Assembly: GCF_017873175.1 (NCBI RefSeq)
Contig: NZ_JAGGJW010000011.1
Location: forward strand, 124,001-188,000
Direction: 5' to 3'
DNA: 64,000 bases
Source of the DNA: Neorhizobium petrolearium
Lineage (GTDB): Bacteria; Pseudomonadota; Alphaproteobacteria; Rhizobiales; Rhizobiaceae
Shown here: positions 8,966 through 17,826 of the stretch, in pieces
Numbering within the stretch: the stretch's first letter is position 1
Layout: every line of letters starts with the position of its first letter
Translations under genes and position numbers: made by a program
Notes under the pieces: model-generated
Seen by the model: only the letters and a program-made list of their open reading frames with translations
Databases searched by the model: none
What the model was told of the DNA's origin: nothing

Positions 8966-9852
8966 GCACTCTTTCCGATCAGGGCGGCGACCGTTTCGAG
9001 GAAACGCTCTCCGCTCGCCGAAAGCGCCGGCTTCAACCAGGACGCCGCCATGGGCAACGATGGCGGCGTCGGCGTGACCGGGCGGTAGCTGACGCCCGGA
9101 CGGGGCAGGCGGGAAAGTCCCGCGGTCACGAAACCCGTGCCGACGCCGGCGGCGACCAGCCCGGCGAGCGTCGTCATGGGTGTTACTTCCTGAACAATAT
9201 GCGGGCTGATGCCTTCCACCTGAAAGAGCGCGATGACGCGATCGTAGATGCTGGGGCCGATGCCGCGCGGTGCGATCAGCAGCGGTTCCTCCGCAAGATC
9301 GGCAATCCGGATCTCGGCCCGCGACGCGAGCGGGTGGCCGGAGGGCAGGGCGAGTACGAGGGGTTCATCGGGCAGGCCGCGGATCGCAAGGTCCGGATTG
9401 GCGAGCGGCGGATGCAGGACGGCAAGATCGATCGTTCCGGTCATCAGCGCCGTTTCAAGCGATGGCGAATTCATCTCGAAGAGCTCGACCTCCACCTGCG
9501 GATATTGGTGGCGAAAAGCCCGTACCGCCTCAGGCAGGACACCGTAGAAGGCGATCACGGTGAAGCCCAGCCGCAGCCGGCCAACTTCGCCGCGCATGGC
9601 TCGAAGAGCCTGTTGCTTGGCCACCTTGGCGTTCTCGATCGCCCGACGAGCCGGTTCGAGGAACGCCTGGCCGGCAGGCGTGAGAGTAACGCTGCGGCGA
9701 TCACGGGCAAAAAGATCCGTGCCGACTTCGAATTCCAGCGCGCGGATGCGCTGGCTGAGCGACGGCTGGGTGAGGTGCAGCCGCTCAGCCGCCCGGCGGA
9801 AGTGCAGTTCCTCGGCGACGGCGACGAAGCAGGCCATCGAGCGGATATCCAT
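8962..9852 (-). CDS. LysR-family transcriptional regulator
   Basis: 296 residues from the ATG at 9852, which has AGGAG five bases upstream; a longer frame to 9909 is less likely. The N-terminal winged helix-turn-helix is typical ([35 protein letters not shown]). A periplasmic-binding-protein-like effector domain follows from about residue 90. It is transcribed away from the beta-propeller operon, 125 bases apart, the usual arrangement in which a LysR protein controls the divergent genes. The effector is unknown. Its stop shares the CTAG at 8962-8965 with the chemotaxis gene stop. Confidence 0.92.
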   Translation of the reverse strand: MDIRSMACFVAVAEELHFRRAAERLHLTQPSLSQRIRALEFEVGTDLFARDRRSVTLTPAGQAFLEPARRAIENAKVAKQQALRAMRGEVGRLRLGFTVIAFYGVLPEAVRAFRHQYPQVEVELFEMNSPSLETALMTGTIDLAVLHPPLANPDLAIRGLPDEPLVLALPSGHPLASRAEIRIADLAEEPLLIAPRGIGPSIYDRVIALFQVEGISPHIVQEVTPMTTLAGLVAAGVGTGFVTAGLSRLPRPGVSYRPVTPTPPSLPMAASWLKPALSASGERFLETVAALIGKSA

Positions 9853-9875
9853 CATGACTCCTGATGCGGATTGCC

Positions 9876-9892
9876 TATCACAGATCGTTATA
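9876..9892. promoter_or_regulatory. Possible LysR-binding dyad
   Basis: TATCACAGATCGTTATA lies in the gap between the divergent lysR and propeller genes. It has the form TATnAC-N5-GTnATA and contains a T-N11-A core, the usual LysR box pattern. A wider inverted repeat, GATTGC (9869-9874) and GCAATC (9906-9911), surrounds it. Assignment is by position and symmetry only. Confidence 0.35.
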
Positions 9893-9977
9893 TTCCGATT
9901 GGAAAGCAATCAGAGTGATCCCTATCCTCTTCAAAGACAAGGGCTTTGTCCTTGCAGCGAAGGAAGGAATCTGGATC

Positions 9978-11330
9978 ATGAAGATATCGCATCCTATAGG
10001 CAGCACGGCTGTCGCGCTGGCTCTCGGCATAAGCGGCGCAGGCAAAGTGTCGGCGCAATCCGCCGACATCCTTGGCGCGATTTCAGCCGGTCGGGTTGTC
10101 ACAATATCCGATGGCGACTTTGTTGCCGGGATCTATGGCAGTTCGATCCTGGCCCCGAAGGAGGCCGGGTACAGGGATATGCTGACCGTTCTTTCCATTG
10201 CCGACGGCCGCGTGTCGAAAAGCACGCTGCCGATCTCGAATTCGGTGACCGCAGCGCCGGAGGTCCTTGCACTGGCGCCGGATGGGCACACCGCTTTCGT
10301 GGCGGAACGTCTCGGTGAAAGGTCGGAAGGGGGCACGACGGTCAGGGACCTGCCGCCCGGCAACCGCCTGTTCGCAGTCGATCTTTCCCACATCGCCGAT
10401 CCGAGATCCGCTGACACGGTCGAAGTCGGCACTCATCCCGAAGCGCTGGCGGTAAGCCCGGACGGACAGTACATCGCCGTTGTGTCCAATACCGCCGAGG
10501 CAAGCCTGCTGCAGATCGTCGAGTTCACAGGCGGCAGGTTCGGCAAGGTCAGCCGTACCGATCTCGCCGGCCTGGGGATCATCGGCTCGGCCGAGACACC
10601 ACGCGGAGGGGTAACGGCAACGAATGTGCACTGGCACCCCACGGGACGATTCCTTGCGGTGAACATCAACACGCAGGATCGCGTGGCTTTCTTTGAATTT
10701 TCAGATGGCGAATCAGGGCCGGCGCTGCAGCCCTGGGGCAATGTGGTTGACGTCGGCAAGGATCCCTTTGTCGGGCGCTTCACCCCGGACGGGCGGCACT
10801 ATCTGACCTCGAACTGGGGTCGCGATTTTTCCGCAACGACCCTCGACGGACGCATCCCCACGACGCCCTCGACCATGAGTGTCATACGCCTTGCCGATCC
10901 GGAAGCCGGCGAGGCCCGTCACGAGCATTTGATGGCCGTGGAAACCGGCAATTCAGCGGAGGGCATGGCCGTGAGCCCGGACGGTCGCTTCGTGGCAACC
11001 ATCAACATGCGCGCAACCGCCTTTCCGCCTGGATCGCCACGCCATCTGCGCGAGGCGACAGTCTCGCTGCTGACGTTCGATGCGGATACCGGCAGGCTGG
11101 AAAAGGCCGGTGACTATCCGTTCGAGGGCGTGCTTCCCGAAGGTGGGACTTTCGACCTCACGGGCGACCATCTGCTGGCGATGGTGTTCGAAGGGCATCC
11201 AGGCGCCGGGCCGGATGCCGGGGCAGGGCTGGAGGTTTTCAGGGTATTGAAGGGGGAGGCTCCTTCGCTGGAAAGGATCGGGCGGGTCGCCTTGCCGCAT
11301 GGAGTTCATCATGTCGTTCTTTCGCGATGA
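9978..11330 (+). CDS. Secreted YncE/lactonase-like beta-propeller protein
   Basis: 450 residues from ATG 9978, with AGGAAGGAA eight bases upstream. A signal peptide ends in GKVSA-Q near residue 26. The rest is beta-rich with repeated propeller blades marked by LALAPDGHTAFVAE, LAVSPDGQYIAVVSN, HWHPTGRFLAVNI, FTPDGRHYLTSNW and MAVSPDGRFVATI. This is the YVTN/lactonase-type seven-bladed fold. It ends in GVHHVVLSR. Such proteins are periplasmic; some are lactonases, and many have no known reaction. The downstream CxxCH-protein gene overlaps its 3' end by 20 bases. The LysR gene is divergent. Confidence 0.8.
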   Translation: MKISHPIGSTAVALALGISGAGKVSAQSADILGAISAGRVVTISDGDFVAGIYGSSILAPKEAGYRDMLTVLSIADGRVSKSTLPISNSVTAAPEVLALAPDGHTAFVAERLGERSEGGTTVRDLPPGNRLFAVDLSHIADPRSADTVEVGTHPEALAVSPDGQYIAVVSNTAEASLLQIVEFTGGRFGKVSRTDLAGLGIIGSAETPRGGVTATNVHWHPTGRFLAVNINTQDRVAFFEFSDGESGPALQPWGNVVDVGKDPFVGRFTPDGRHYLTSNWGRDFSATTLDGRIPTTPSTMSVIRLADPEAGEARHEHLMAVETGNSAEGMAVSPDGRFVATINMRATAFPPGSPRHLREATVSLLTFDADTGRLEKAGDYPFEGVLPEGGTFDLTGDHLLAMVFEGHPGAGPDAGAGLEVFRVLKGEAPSLERIGRVALPHGVHHVVLSR

Positions 11331-11865
11331 ACGGCCGGCGCGATCGGCGGTCATGTTGACGGCTGTCACGGGGTTTTTCTCCGCGATGGCCGCGGTCTTC
11401 GCGGTTGCCGCAGACAATCTCGGTGACGGCTTTACCCGCTATGCCCGGGTCGACCGGCCGGATGGGAGCTATCGCAACATGCTGGTCGACAATGCTTCGC
11501 TTGCCGCGCTGCGTGAACGCAAGCCCGCAGAGGAGATGATGATCCTGATGGAGAGCTTTTCAGGCGACGAGCTGACAGCCATCTTCGTCAAGCGTCGCGA
11601 CGCGGACCGCTGGACCTATGGTTCGATCAGGCCGGGCGAAGGTATCGAGGCATTCCGGCCGAGCCCGCCATGTGCGACCTGTCATCGAGCCGCCGGCGCG
11701 GGCGACGGCATGTTCACCTGGACAATGCTGGAGGGTTTCGTAAAGACCGGGGACGTTCAGCGGACCTTCTGCGACCGGTCGGGCCGCTCGCCCTGCAGCC
11801 CGGATGTCTACGCGCAGACATCGCGTTCACGCGAGGCAGGAAACGGGTGGCCGAAGGTGCCCTGA
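11311..11865 (+). CDS. Small exported protein with a CxxCH haem-binding motif
   Basis: 184 residues from ATG 11311, preceded by GGAG at a six-base spacing. The N-terminus has a hydrophobic stretch (MLTAVTGFFSAMAAVFAVAAD) that is a signal peptide or anchor. Near residue 118 is CATCH, a c-type haem attachment motif, in the setting SPPCATCHRAAGAGDGMF. This resembles the C-terminal part of cytochrome P460-like proteins, but I cannot fix the family. Two further Cys occur near the C-terminus. Overlap with the propeller gene suggests co-expression and perhaps a shared periplasmic redox process. Confidence 0.65.
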   Translation: MSFFRDERPARSAVMLTAVTGFFSAMAAVFAVAADNLGDGFTRYARVDRPDGSYRNMLVDNASLAALRERKPAEEMMILMESFSGDELTAIFVKRRDADRWTYGSIRPGEGIEAFRPSPPCATCHRAAGAGDGMFTWTMLEGFVKTGDVQRTFCDRSGRSPCSPDVYAQTSRSREAGNGWPKVP

Positions 11866-11914
11866 TCTGAAATTTGGATGCCGCATTAATGCAAACAGCA
11901 AAGCGGAGATCCCC

Positions 11915-12685
11915 ATGAGAATCCTTGCAGGGAAGATTGCAATCGTCACCGGCGCGAGCGCCGGCATAGGCCGGGCCGCGGCAAGGCTTTTTGCCGATGA
12001 GGGCGCGCGTGTGGTCGTCACGGCTCGGCGGAGCGAACTGCTCGGCATGTTGGTCGAGGAAATCGAGGCAGGAGGCGGCAGCGCCGTGGCCGTCGCAGGT
12101 GACATCCGCGACGAGGATCTGCATCGGCGTTTGGTTGAAACCGCGGTGGAACGCTTCGGCGGGCTCGACATCGCCTTCAACAATGCGGGCGGCACGGTCG
12201 GTTACGGGCCGATGACGGAGACATCGACGGACGACTGGCGCGCCACGCTGGAGCTCAATCTCACAAGCGGCTTTCTCGCCGCGAAATACCAAGCGCCGGC
12301 GATGATGGCACGCGGCAGCGGCTCGATGATCTTCACGTCCACATTCGTCGGTCACAGTGCCGGCATGCCGGGCATGGGCGCCTATGCAGCGGCGAAGGCC
12401 GGGCTTACGGGCCTGGTGCAGGTATTGGCGGCGGAACTCGGACCCCATAACGTTCGGGTCAACGCGCTGCTGCCGGGCGGGGTGGATACGGATGCCAATC
12501 CGATCAATTTTCCCGGAGCGCTTCCGGAGACAGTCCACTTCATCAACGGCCTGCATGCGCTGAAACGCGTTGCCCAGCCGGAGGAGATCGCGAAAGCCGC
12601 CTTGTTTCTGGGGTCCGACATGTCAAGCTTCGTGACGGGGGCCTCGATGCTCGCGGACGGCGGCGTATCGATCAGTCGGACGTGA
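11915..12685 (+). CDS. SDR-family oxidoreductase
   Basis: 256 residues from ATG 11915 (GGAG seven bases upstream). It has the full classical short-chain dehydrogenase set: cofactor motif TGASAGIG near residue 13, NNAG near 86, a serine in FTSTFVG, and the catalytic YAAAK. GASMLADGGVSI closes the fold near the C-terminus. It should be an NAD(P)-dependent cytoplasmic dehydrogenase or reductase with unknown substrate. It follows the CxxCH-protein gene by 49 bases in the same direction and is probably the third gene of the LysR-divergent run. Confidence 0.88.
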   Translation: MRILAGKIAIVTGASAGIGRAAARLFADEGARVVVTARRSELLGMLVEEIEAGGGSAVAVAGDIRDEDLHRRLVETAVERFGGLDIAFNNAGGTVGYGPMTETSTDDWRATLELNLTSGFLAAKYQAPAMMARGSGSMIFTSTFVGHSAGMPGMGAYAAAKAGLTGLVQVLAAELGPHNVRVNALLPGGVDTDANPINFPGALPETVHFINGLHALKRVAQPEEIAKAALFLGSDMSSFVTGASMLADGGVSISRT

Positions 12686-12707
12686 GGAAGAGAAACGCTG
12701 ACCGTTT

Positions 12708-13757
12708 CTAACCGCCCGTGACGCTCATGTGGCGGGCGACGGCGGGCTTTCTGTGCTGGCGGTCGATGATGAAGTCGTGGCCCTTCGGCTTGCGCGAGAT
12801 CGCTTCGTCGATCGCAGCATAGAGATATTCGTCGCTCTCGGAAGCGCGCAGCGCCGTGCGGAGATCGGCAGCATCGTTCTGGCCGAGGCACATGTAGAGC
12901 GTACCCGTGCAGGTCAACCGGACGCGGTTGCAGCTCTCGCAGAAATTATGGGTCATCGGGGTGATGAAGCCAAGCCGCCCGCCGGTTTCCTTCACCTCGA
13001 CATAGCGGGCAGGGCCGCCGGTCTTGTAGGGGATATCGGCAAGAGTGAACTCACCTTCCAGATCGGCCCGCAGCTCTGAAAGCGGCAGATAGTGGTCGGT
13101 GCGGTCTTCCTCGATCTCGCCCATCGGCATGGTTTCGATCACCGTCAGGTCCATGCCGCGGCCGTGCGCGAAGCGGATCATTTCAGGGATTTCGTCCGCA
13201 TTGAGGTCCTTGAGCGCCACGGCATTGAGCTTGATCTTGAGGCCCGCTTTCTGTGCGGCGTCGATGCCTTCCATGACCTTGCTGAAATCGCCCCAGCGGG
13301 TGATCGCCTTGAATTTCGCCGGGTCGAGCGTGTCGAGCGAGACGTTGATGCGGCGTACGCCGCAATCGTAGAGCTCATCGGCATGGCGGGCGAGCTGCGA
13401 CCCGTTCGTGGTGACCGTCAGTTCGTCGAGCGCGCCGGAATGCACGTGGCGGCCAAGCTCACGCACAAGGAACATGATGTTCTTGCGCACCAGCGGTTCG
13501 CCGCCCGTAAGACGAATCTTGCGGACGCCCTTGGAAATGAAGGCGGAACAGAGTCGATTCAGCTCCTCCAGCGTCAGCAGGTCCTTCTTTGGCAGGAAGG
13601 TCATGTTTTCCGCCATGCAATAGGTGCAGCGGAAATCACAGCGGTCGGTCACCGAGACGCGCAGATAGCTGACAGTGCGGCCGAACGGATCGATCATCGG
13701 CGCCTTGCCGGCAACCAATGGCGTTGCACCTTCAACCTGCCCTGCGAAACCGTTCAC
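12708..13757 (-). CDS. moaA: GTP 3',8-cyclase MoaA
   Basis: 349 residues. The radical-SAM cysteines are in CDFRCTYC (CxxxCxxC) near residues 39-46. The C-terminal cluster is formed by [27 protein letters not shown] is the radical-SAM GGE motif. MoaA with MoaC converts GTP to cyclic pyranopterin monophosphate, the first step of molybdenum cofactor synthesis. The C-terminus ends in the Gly-Gly typical of active MoaA. The start is GTG at 13757 with GGGAG upstream. It stands alone, away from mobA-mobB, and its promoter region is shared with the divergent DUF971 gene. Confidence 0.96.
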   Translation of the reverse strand: MNGFAGQVEGATPLVAGKAPMIDPFGRTVSYLRVSVTDRCDFRCTYCMAENMTFLPKKDLLTLEELNRLCSAFISKGVRKIRLTGGEPLVRKNIMFLVRELGRHVHSGALDELTVTTNGSQLARHADELYDCGVRRINVSLDTLDPAKFKAITRWGDFSKVMEGIDAAQKAGLKIKLNAVALKDLNADEIPEMIRFAHGRGMDLTVIETMPMGEIEEDRTDHYLPLSELRADLEGEFTLADIPYKTGGPARYVEVKETGGRLGFITPMTHNFCESCNRVRLTCTGTLYMCLGQNDAADLRTALRASESDEYLYAAIDEAISRKPKGHDFIIDRQHRKPAVARHMSVTGG

Positions 13758-13918
13758 GTGATGATCTCCCTTTCGCCGAACGTGGGGATTTTGAACCTTC
13801 GCGTCAAGTGTATGACAGTCTGCCCGGCAAGAACAGGGGCGAGCAGAAAACAGCTTGCAGCCGGCCGGTGAAGCTCATAATCCATGCGGCGGATGCACGA
13901 CAAGGCGGAGGTTTCACG

Positions 13919-14293
13919 ATGAGCGATATCTGGCCGACGGAACTCAGGGTCTCGAAGGACCGCCGCACGATGAATATCACCTTCAGCGACGGCGCGGCCT
14001 TTCCGCTGCCTGCCGAAACGATGCGGGTCCTGTCGCCTTCCGCCGAGGTCCAGGGCCACGGCCCGGGGCAGAAGGTGACGGTGCCGGGCAAGCGGAATGT
14101 CGAGATCCGGACCATCACGCCGACCGGCAATTACGCAGTGCGCATCGCCTTCGATGACGGGCATGACAGCGGCATCTTCACCTGGTCCTATCTGCGGGAA
14201 CTCGGAGAACGCGGTGCCGAGCTGTTTGCCGGCTACGAGCGCGACCTGGCCGAAAAAGGACTAAGCCGCGATCCGCCGCAACGGTCGCGCTGA
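13919..14293 (+). CDS. DUF971 domain protein
   Basis: 124 residues from ATG 13919 with GCGGAGG seven bases upstream. The fold matches DUF971, the small domain also found at the N-terminus of gamma-butyrobetaine hydroxylases. Visible markers are WPTELRVSKDRRTMNITFSDG, then NYAVRIAFDDGHDSGIFTWSYLREL. In the family the domain is linked to metal or Fe-S protein contexts (Mrp neighbours in some genomes), but its action is not settled. It ends three bases before the convergent marR stop. Confidence 0.85.
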   Translation: MSDIWPTELRVSKDRRTMNITFSDGAAFPLPAETMRVLSPSAEVQGHGPGQKVTVPGKRNVEIRTITPTGNYAVRIAFDDGHDSGIFTWSYLRELGERGAELFAGYERDLAEKGLSRDPPQRSR

Positions 14294-14296
14294 TCG

Positions 14297-14773
14297 TCAG
14301 GCCGACTCGCTTTCCTCGACATTCTCCGCCTGCAGCGCGAGAACGATCTTTTCCATCGACTCCGCCATGGCATGGCATTGCTCGATCGGCGTCGTGGAAA
14401 GGGACCGTTCGATGAGGGCGGTCTGGATCGCCATCGCCTCCTCGGCGACATTGCGGCCCTCCGGCGTAAGGTAGAGGCGCAGCACGCGCTTGTCCTTCGC
14501 GTCGCCGCGCCGCTCGATCAGGCCGCGCTTTTCCATCTGCGGCAGCGTCATGCTCATGTTGGAGCGACCGACGAGCAGTTTGCGCGCCAGTTCCTGCTGC
14601 GAGATCCCCTCGAAACGGTAGAGATTGACGAGGATATCGAGATGCGGCGGCTTGATGTCCAGGCTCGCGAGCTCGCGCGTCAGCACACTCTGCATGAGCT
14701 GGCAGGCGCGCGCCACGGCCACCCAGCTTCGAAAACGAGGATGGTCCCAGGGGAGGGGTTGATTTTTGTTCAT
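14297..14773 (-). CDS. MarR-family transcriptional regulator
   Basis: 158 residues. The winged helix-turn-helix covers about residues 45-110: LDILVNLYRFEGISQQELARKLLVGRSNMSMTLPQMEKRGLIERRGDAKDKRV. The DxRxxxxxLT wing pattern appears as DKRVLRLYLT. MarR dimers usually repress a neighbouring gene and let go on binding a small phenolic or oxidative signal. The gene is divergent from the alpha/beta hydrolase gene, with a palindrome in the 47-base gap, so the hydrolase and marR itself are likely targets. Confidence 0.92.
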   Translation of the reverse strand: MNKNQPLPWDHPRFRSWVAVARACQLMQSVLTRELASLDIKPPHLDILVNLYRFEGISQQELARKLLVGRSNMSMTLPQMEKRGLIERRGDAKDKRVLRLYLTPEGRNVAEEAMAIQTALIERSLSTTPIEQCHAMAESMEKIVLALQAENVEESESA

Positions 14774-14786
14774 TCTTGTACTTTAT

Positions 14787-14802
14787 TGTTCAACATTGAA
14801 CA
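14787..14802. promoter_or_regulatory. Perfect dyad, probable MarR operator
   Basis: TGTTCAA-CA-TTGAACA has 7-bp arms around two bases. It lies 13 bases before the marR start and 18 before the hydrolase start. Size, symmetry and place fit the operator of the divergent MarR protein. No binding data can be inferred beyond that. Confidence 0.6.
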
Positions 14803-14820
14803 TTATGGGATTTCCTCACT

Positions 14821-15747
14821 ATGCCAAATTTTGCACTGAAGGTCATCCGTTTCACGCTTTCCTCCCTAGGAAGGCCCTTTCCAGAGACTTCGGCAAAGCT
14901 CGCCTTCGCGCTTTTTTGCCGTACGCCATCGCGCCGCCCCAGGGGAGAGAAGGCGAAGGCTGCGGAGGCGGAGGGGCGAAGGAGGCTTGCAACAGCAAAG
15001 AAGATGTCGTTCGCGCTCGGGAAATCGACCGTCATGGCCTATCGTTTCCGTGGCGATGACAGGCCGGAAAGGCCGCGTTACCTGGTGGTGCATGGCTGGG
15101 GTTCCAGCGCCGCCTATATTTCCGCTCTGCCATCGGGGCTCGCCGAAACCGGCGCCGAAATCATCGTGCTCGACTTGCCCGGGCATGGGCTGTCGAGCGG
15201 CCGCAGTCTCAACATGCGCCAGGCGGTCGATGCGGTCGTGGAGGCGGAGCGGCGTTTCGGCCGTTTCGATGCGGCGATCGGCCATTCTTTCGGCGGTGCT
15301 GCCCTGATGCTGGCGGCCGGTGGGGTGATGAAGGGCGCGGGTGCGATCCATCCTTCCAAACTGGTGGTCATCGGCGCTCCGAGCCATATCCATTGGCTGT
15401 TCGACGAATTTTCACGAATGATCGGGCTCACGCCGCGCGTCAAGGGACAGTTGATCAGGCGGGCGGAGCAGGTGGCCGGTGCCTCGCTCGACGATTTTGA
15501 TACGGTCGCAGCAGCAGCACGGCGCAGCACGCCTCTGCTGGTTGTGCATGCGGAGGAAGACAAGGAGGTCGCAGCCGACCACGCCCGCCGTTTTGACGGC
15601 CTTGCGACGGCGCGGCTTCATTGGGCAAATGGGCTAGGCCATCGCCGTATCGTCAGCGATCGTGGCGTCATCGAAACGATAGCCTCGTTCCTTTCGGAAA
15701 ATGGCAGGTCCGTGCATGAAGCCTCGGGTGGCGACGCGGCCGCTTGA
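14821..15747 (+). CDS. Alpha/beta hydrolase
   Basis: 308 residues. The hydrolase core begins near residue 85 with YLVVHGWGSSAAY (oxyanion region HGWG). The nucleophile is Ser in GHSFGG near residue 156. The probable acid is in VVHAEEDKEV and the His in GLGHRRI near residue 275. The N-terminal 75 residues are basic (RTPSRRPRGEKAKAAEAEGRRR). The fold suits a cytoplasmic esterase or lipase; substrate unknown. The 5' region carries the MarR-type palindrome, so expression is likely controlled by the divergent regulator. Confidence 0.85.
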   Translation: MPNFALKVIRFTLSSLGRPFPETSAKLAFALFCRTPSRRPRGEKAKAAEAEGRRRLATAKKMSFALGKSTVMAYRFRGDDRPERPRYLVVHGWGSSAAYISALPSGLAETGAEIIVLDLPGHGLSSGRSLNMRQAVDAVVEAERRFGRFDAAIGHSFGGAALMLAAGGVMKGAGAIHPSKLVVIGAPSHIHWLFDEFSRMIGLTPRVKGQLIRRAEQVAGASLDDFDTVAAAARRSTPLLVVHAEEDKEVAADHARRFDGLATARLHWANGLGHRRIVSDRGVIETIASFLSENGRSVHEASGGDAAA

Positions 15748-15813
15748 TCGGCAGAATCTGTCATCTTACTGTCGCCTGCGCCGGTTAGGGCCGACGATGC
15801 AAAGGGGCGAAGC

Positions 15814-16422
15814 ATGACCATCATCACATCCGTCGAGGAATTGAAGGCAATCTACGACGGCGTGTCGGAGGCTTCGCTCGTCAAGGTGACCAAGGTCCTG
15901 ACGCCGGAATACCGCCGGATGATCGAGGCCTCGCCTTTCCTGGCGCTCGCGACCGTCGGGCCGGAGGGGCTCGATTGTTCACCGCGCGGTGACCTGGGTG
16001 GCGCGGTGCGTGTTCAGGACGAGGCGACGCTGCTTCTGCCCGACTGGCGCGGCAATAACCGCATCGATTCGCTTATCAACATCGTCCGCGATCCGCGTGT
16101 GGCATTGATGTTCCTGGTCCCCGGCTCGAACACGGCGATGCGCATCAACGGCCATGCCGTGGTGTCGGTGGAGCCGGCACTGCTCAACAGCTTCGAGATG
16201 GACGGCAGACATCCGCGCAGCGTCACGGTCATCACCGTCAACGAGGTCTATTTCCAGTGCGCCCGGGCGCTGATACGCGCCGAACTCTGGAATCCCGAAC
16301 GTTTCGTCGATCCGAAGAGCCTGCCGACGCCCGGCACGCTTCTGCAAGCCGCCAAGGCCGATTTCGACAAGGAAGCCTACGACCGTGAATGGCCGGCTCG
16401 CGCTGCCAAGACCATGTGGTGA
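15814..16422 (+). CDS. Pyridoxamine 5'-phosphate oxidase-fold flavoprotein
   Basis: 202 residues from ATG 15814 with a GGGGCGA ribosome-binding site. The split-barrel flavin-binding domain is visible as MIEASPFLALATVGPEGLDCSPRGD, LLLPDWRGNNRIDSLINI and the strand FLVPGSNTAMRINGHAVV. The shape matches the PPOX-class group of about 200 residues (MSMEG_1061-like) rather than PdxH. Such proteins bind FMN or a related cofactor and reduce or guard small molecules. The reaction is unknown. It ends 34 bases from the convergent cyclase gene. Confidence 0.82.
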   Translation: MTIITSVEELKAIYDGVSEASLVKVTKVLTPEYRRMIEASPFLALATVGPEGLDCSPRGDLGGAVRVQDEATLLLPDWRGNNRIDSLINIVRDPRVALMFLVPGSNTAMRINGHAVVSVEPALLNSFEMDGRHPRSVTVITVNEVYFQCARALIRAELWNPERFVDPKSLPTPGTLLQAAKADFDKEAYDREWPARAAKTMW

Positions 16423-16456
16423 GTTGGTTCGGATCGAGCCGGCGTTCCTGAAGATT

Positions 16457-17527
16457 TCAATTCTTGTAGATCAGCCAGCCCTTGCCGACATAATCCTTCT
16501 TCATGCCCTCCTCGAAGAAGATCGCGCGGTTACGGCCGGTATTCTTGGCATGATAGAGGGCGGTATCGGCATTGGCATAGAGCACGCCCGGGTCATCGGC
16601 CTGCGAGCCCATTGCAAAACCGAGCGAAATGGTGATCGGGCCGTAATCGACGCCGGAACGCGAATTGCGGAAGGTGCGGGTTTCAAGCGCCCGCCGGATC
16701 CGCTCGCAGATGATCATGACCTCATCCGGTGTGTTGCCCTCGACGATCATGGCGAATTCCTCGCCGCCGGAGCGGGCGACGAAGACATCCTTGCGGACGT
16801 TCGAGCGGATCACCGAGGCGACGGTGGCGAGAATCTTGTCGCCGACCGGATGGCCGAAGCTGTCGTTGATCTTCTTGAAATTGTCGATATCGGCGAGCAC
16901 CAGCGCGGTGAGCGGCAGCACAACAGGATGATTGTAGACCCCGGCAAGCCGTTCGTCGAAGGCCCGGCGATTGGCAATGCGCGTCAGCGAATCGGTGTTG
17001 GCGATACGCTTGTACTCATCAAGCTCACGGCGGACCTGATCCATCTCCTGCGAACGCTGCACGACGCCCCCGGCGGTCATTTCACCATGGGCAATCGTCG
17101 TGCCCGTCGCTTCGCTGAGAAGTGAGATGGCGCTGCTCAGGAGATCGACCGAGAAATTGCTTTTGGAACTGATCCGCTGGGCGGTTTCGCCCAGCAGCTT
17201 GCTGTAGCTCTCCAGCGAACTTTGCTCCTGGCGCAGAAGCTTCAGAAGCGAGTCGAGCTCACCCACGAGCTTGGCATGTGCATTCTCGATGACGACAGCC
17301 TGACCTGTTCCGAGATGGCGATGGGATAGCTCGTCCAGCTCCTCCTGGGTTGCCCGGTTTCCGAGCGCGGCAAGTTCCCGGGTCAAGTCAGGATTGGAGC
17401 CGATATAGGCTTCGTAGAAGAGTTGGTAGTTGCGTGGGATCGGCGCGACGCCCATCGACCGCACAGCATAGATGATCTGACCGATCAGATCGCTAGATTG
17501 CGCCTTCGGCGCCATTGCCGTCGTCAT
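16457..17527 (-). CDS. Diguanylate cyclase (GGDEF domain), soluble
   Basis: 356 residues without membrane segments. Residues about 1-180 are a helical N-terminal region of unrecognised family. The GGDEF domain spans about 185-350, with DSLTRIANRRAFDERL, the metal-binding DIDNFKKIND, and the active-site SGGEEF, so synthesis of cyclic di-GMP from GTP is expected. The product-inhibition RxxD motif is not present: the aligned residues read RKDV. The helical N-terminus probably takes the input signal. It is monocistronic, with a long AT-rich leader upstream. Confidence 0.88.
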   Translation of the reverse strand: MTTAMAPKAQSSDLIGQIIYAVRSMGVAPIPRNYQLFYEAYIGSNPDLTRELAALGNRATQEELDELSHRHLGTGQAVVIENAHAKLVGELDSLLKLLRQEQSSLESYSKLLGETAQRISSKSNFSVDLLSSAISLLSEATGTTIAHGEMTAGGVVQRSQEMDQVRRELDEYKRIANTDSLTRIANRRAFDERLAGVYNHPVVLPLTALVLADIDNFKKINDSFGHPVGDKILATVASVIRSNVRKDVFVARSGGEEFAMIVEGNTPDEVMIICERIRRALETRTFRNSRSGVDYGPITISLGFAMGSQADDPGVLYANADTALYHAKNTGRNRAIFFEEGMKKDYVGKGWLIYKN

Positions 17528-17764
17528 CGACGATCCCCACTCAATCCCGTCCGTATATATACTTAGCGGAATTAGTATGTGAAAGATATTGGAAAAGAAT
17601 TAAGGGTAAACACCGAAGAGCTTGTTCTTAAAATCATTTTGCATTTCAGGAATACCTTATTTCCCCTAGAAACAAAGGGTTTTTACAGTACCAATTCGGG
17701 ACAGTGGTTCGCGTCATTAAATGCGATACATTGTCATAAATTATCGCTCTTGATCTATATTTGT
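17528..17764. other. AT-rich leader of the diguanylate cyclase gene
   Basis: Unlike its surroundings, this stretch is rich in A and T (for example GTATATATACTTAG near 17550). It lies upstream of the minus-strand cyclase gene and probably holds its promoter. An 80-codon open frame on the plus strand at 17579-17821 runs through the fumC terminator, has no ribosome-binding site, and is not called. Confidence 0.45.
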
Positions 17765-17806
17765 AACAACAAGGCCCTGCCGTTTGAAGGGCAGGGCCTT
17801 GTTGTT
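17765..17806 (-). terminator. Terminator of fumC
   Basis: A 17-bp perfect inverted repeat, AACAACAAGGCCCTGCC (17765-17781) and its complement (17790-17806), with an 8-base loop. It starts 20 bases after the fumC stop on the minus strand. Confidence 0.85.
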
Positions 17807-17826
17807 CTTCTGCTGGCCTAAGCTGT

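Noticed and set aside
17579-17821. 80-codon plus-strand frame in the AT-rich gap before the cyclase gene
   Set aside because: It spans the fumC terminator hairpin and lacks a ribosome-binding site.
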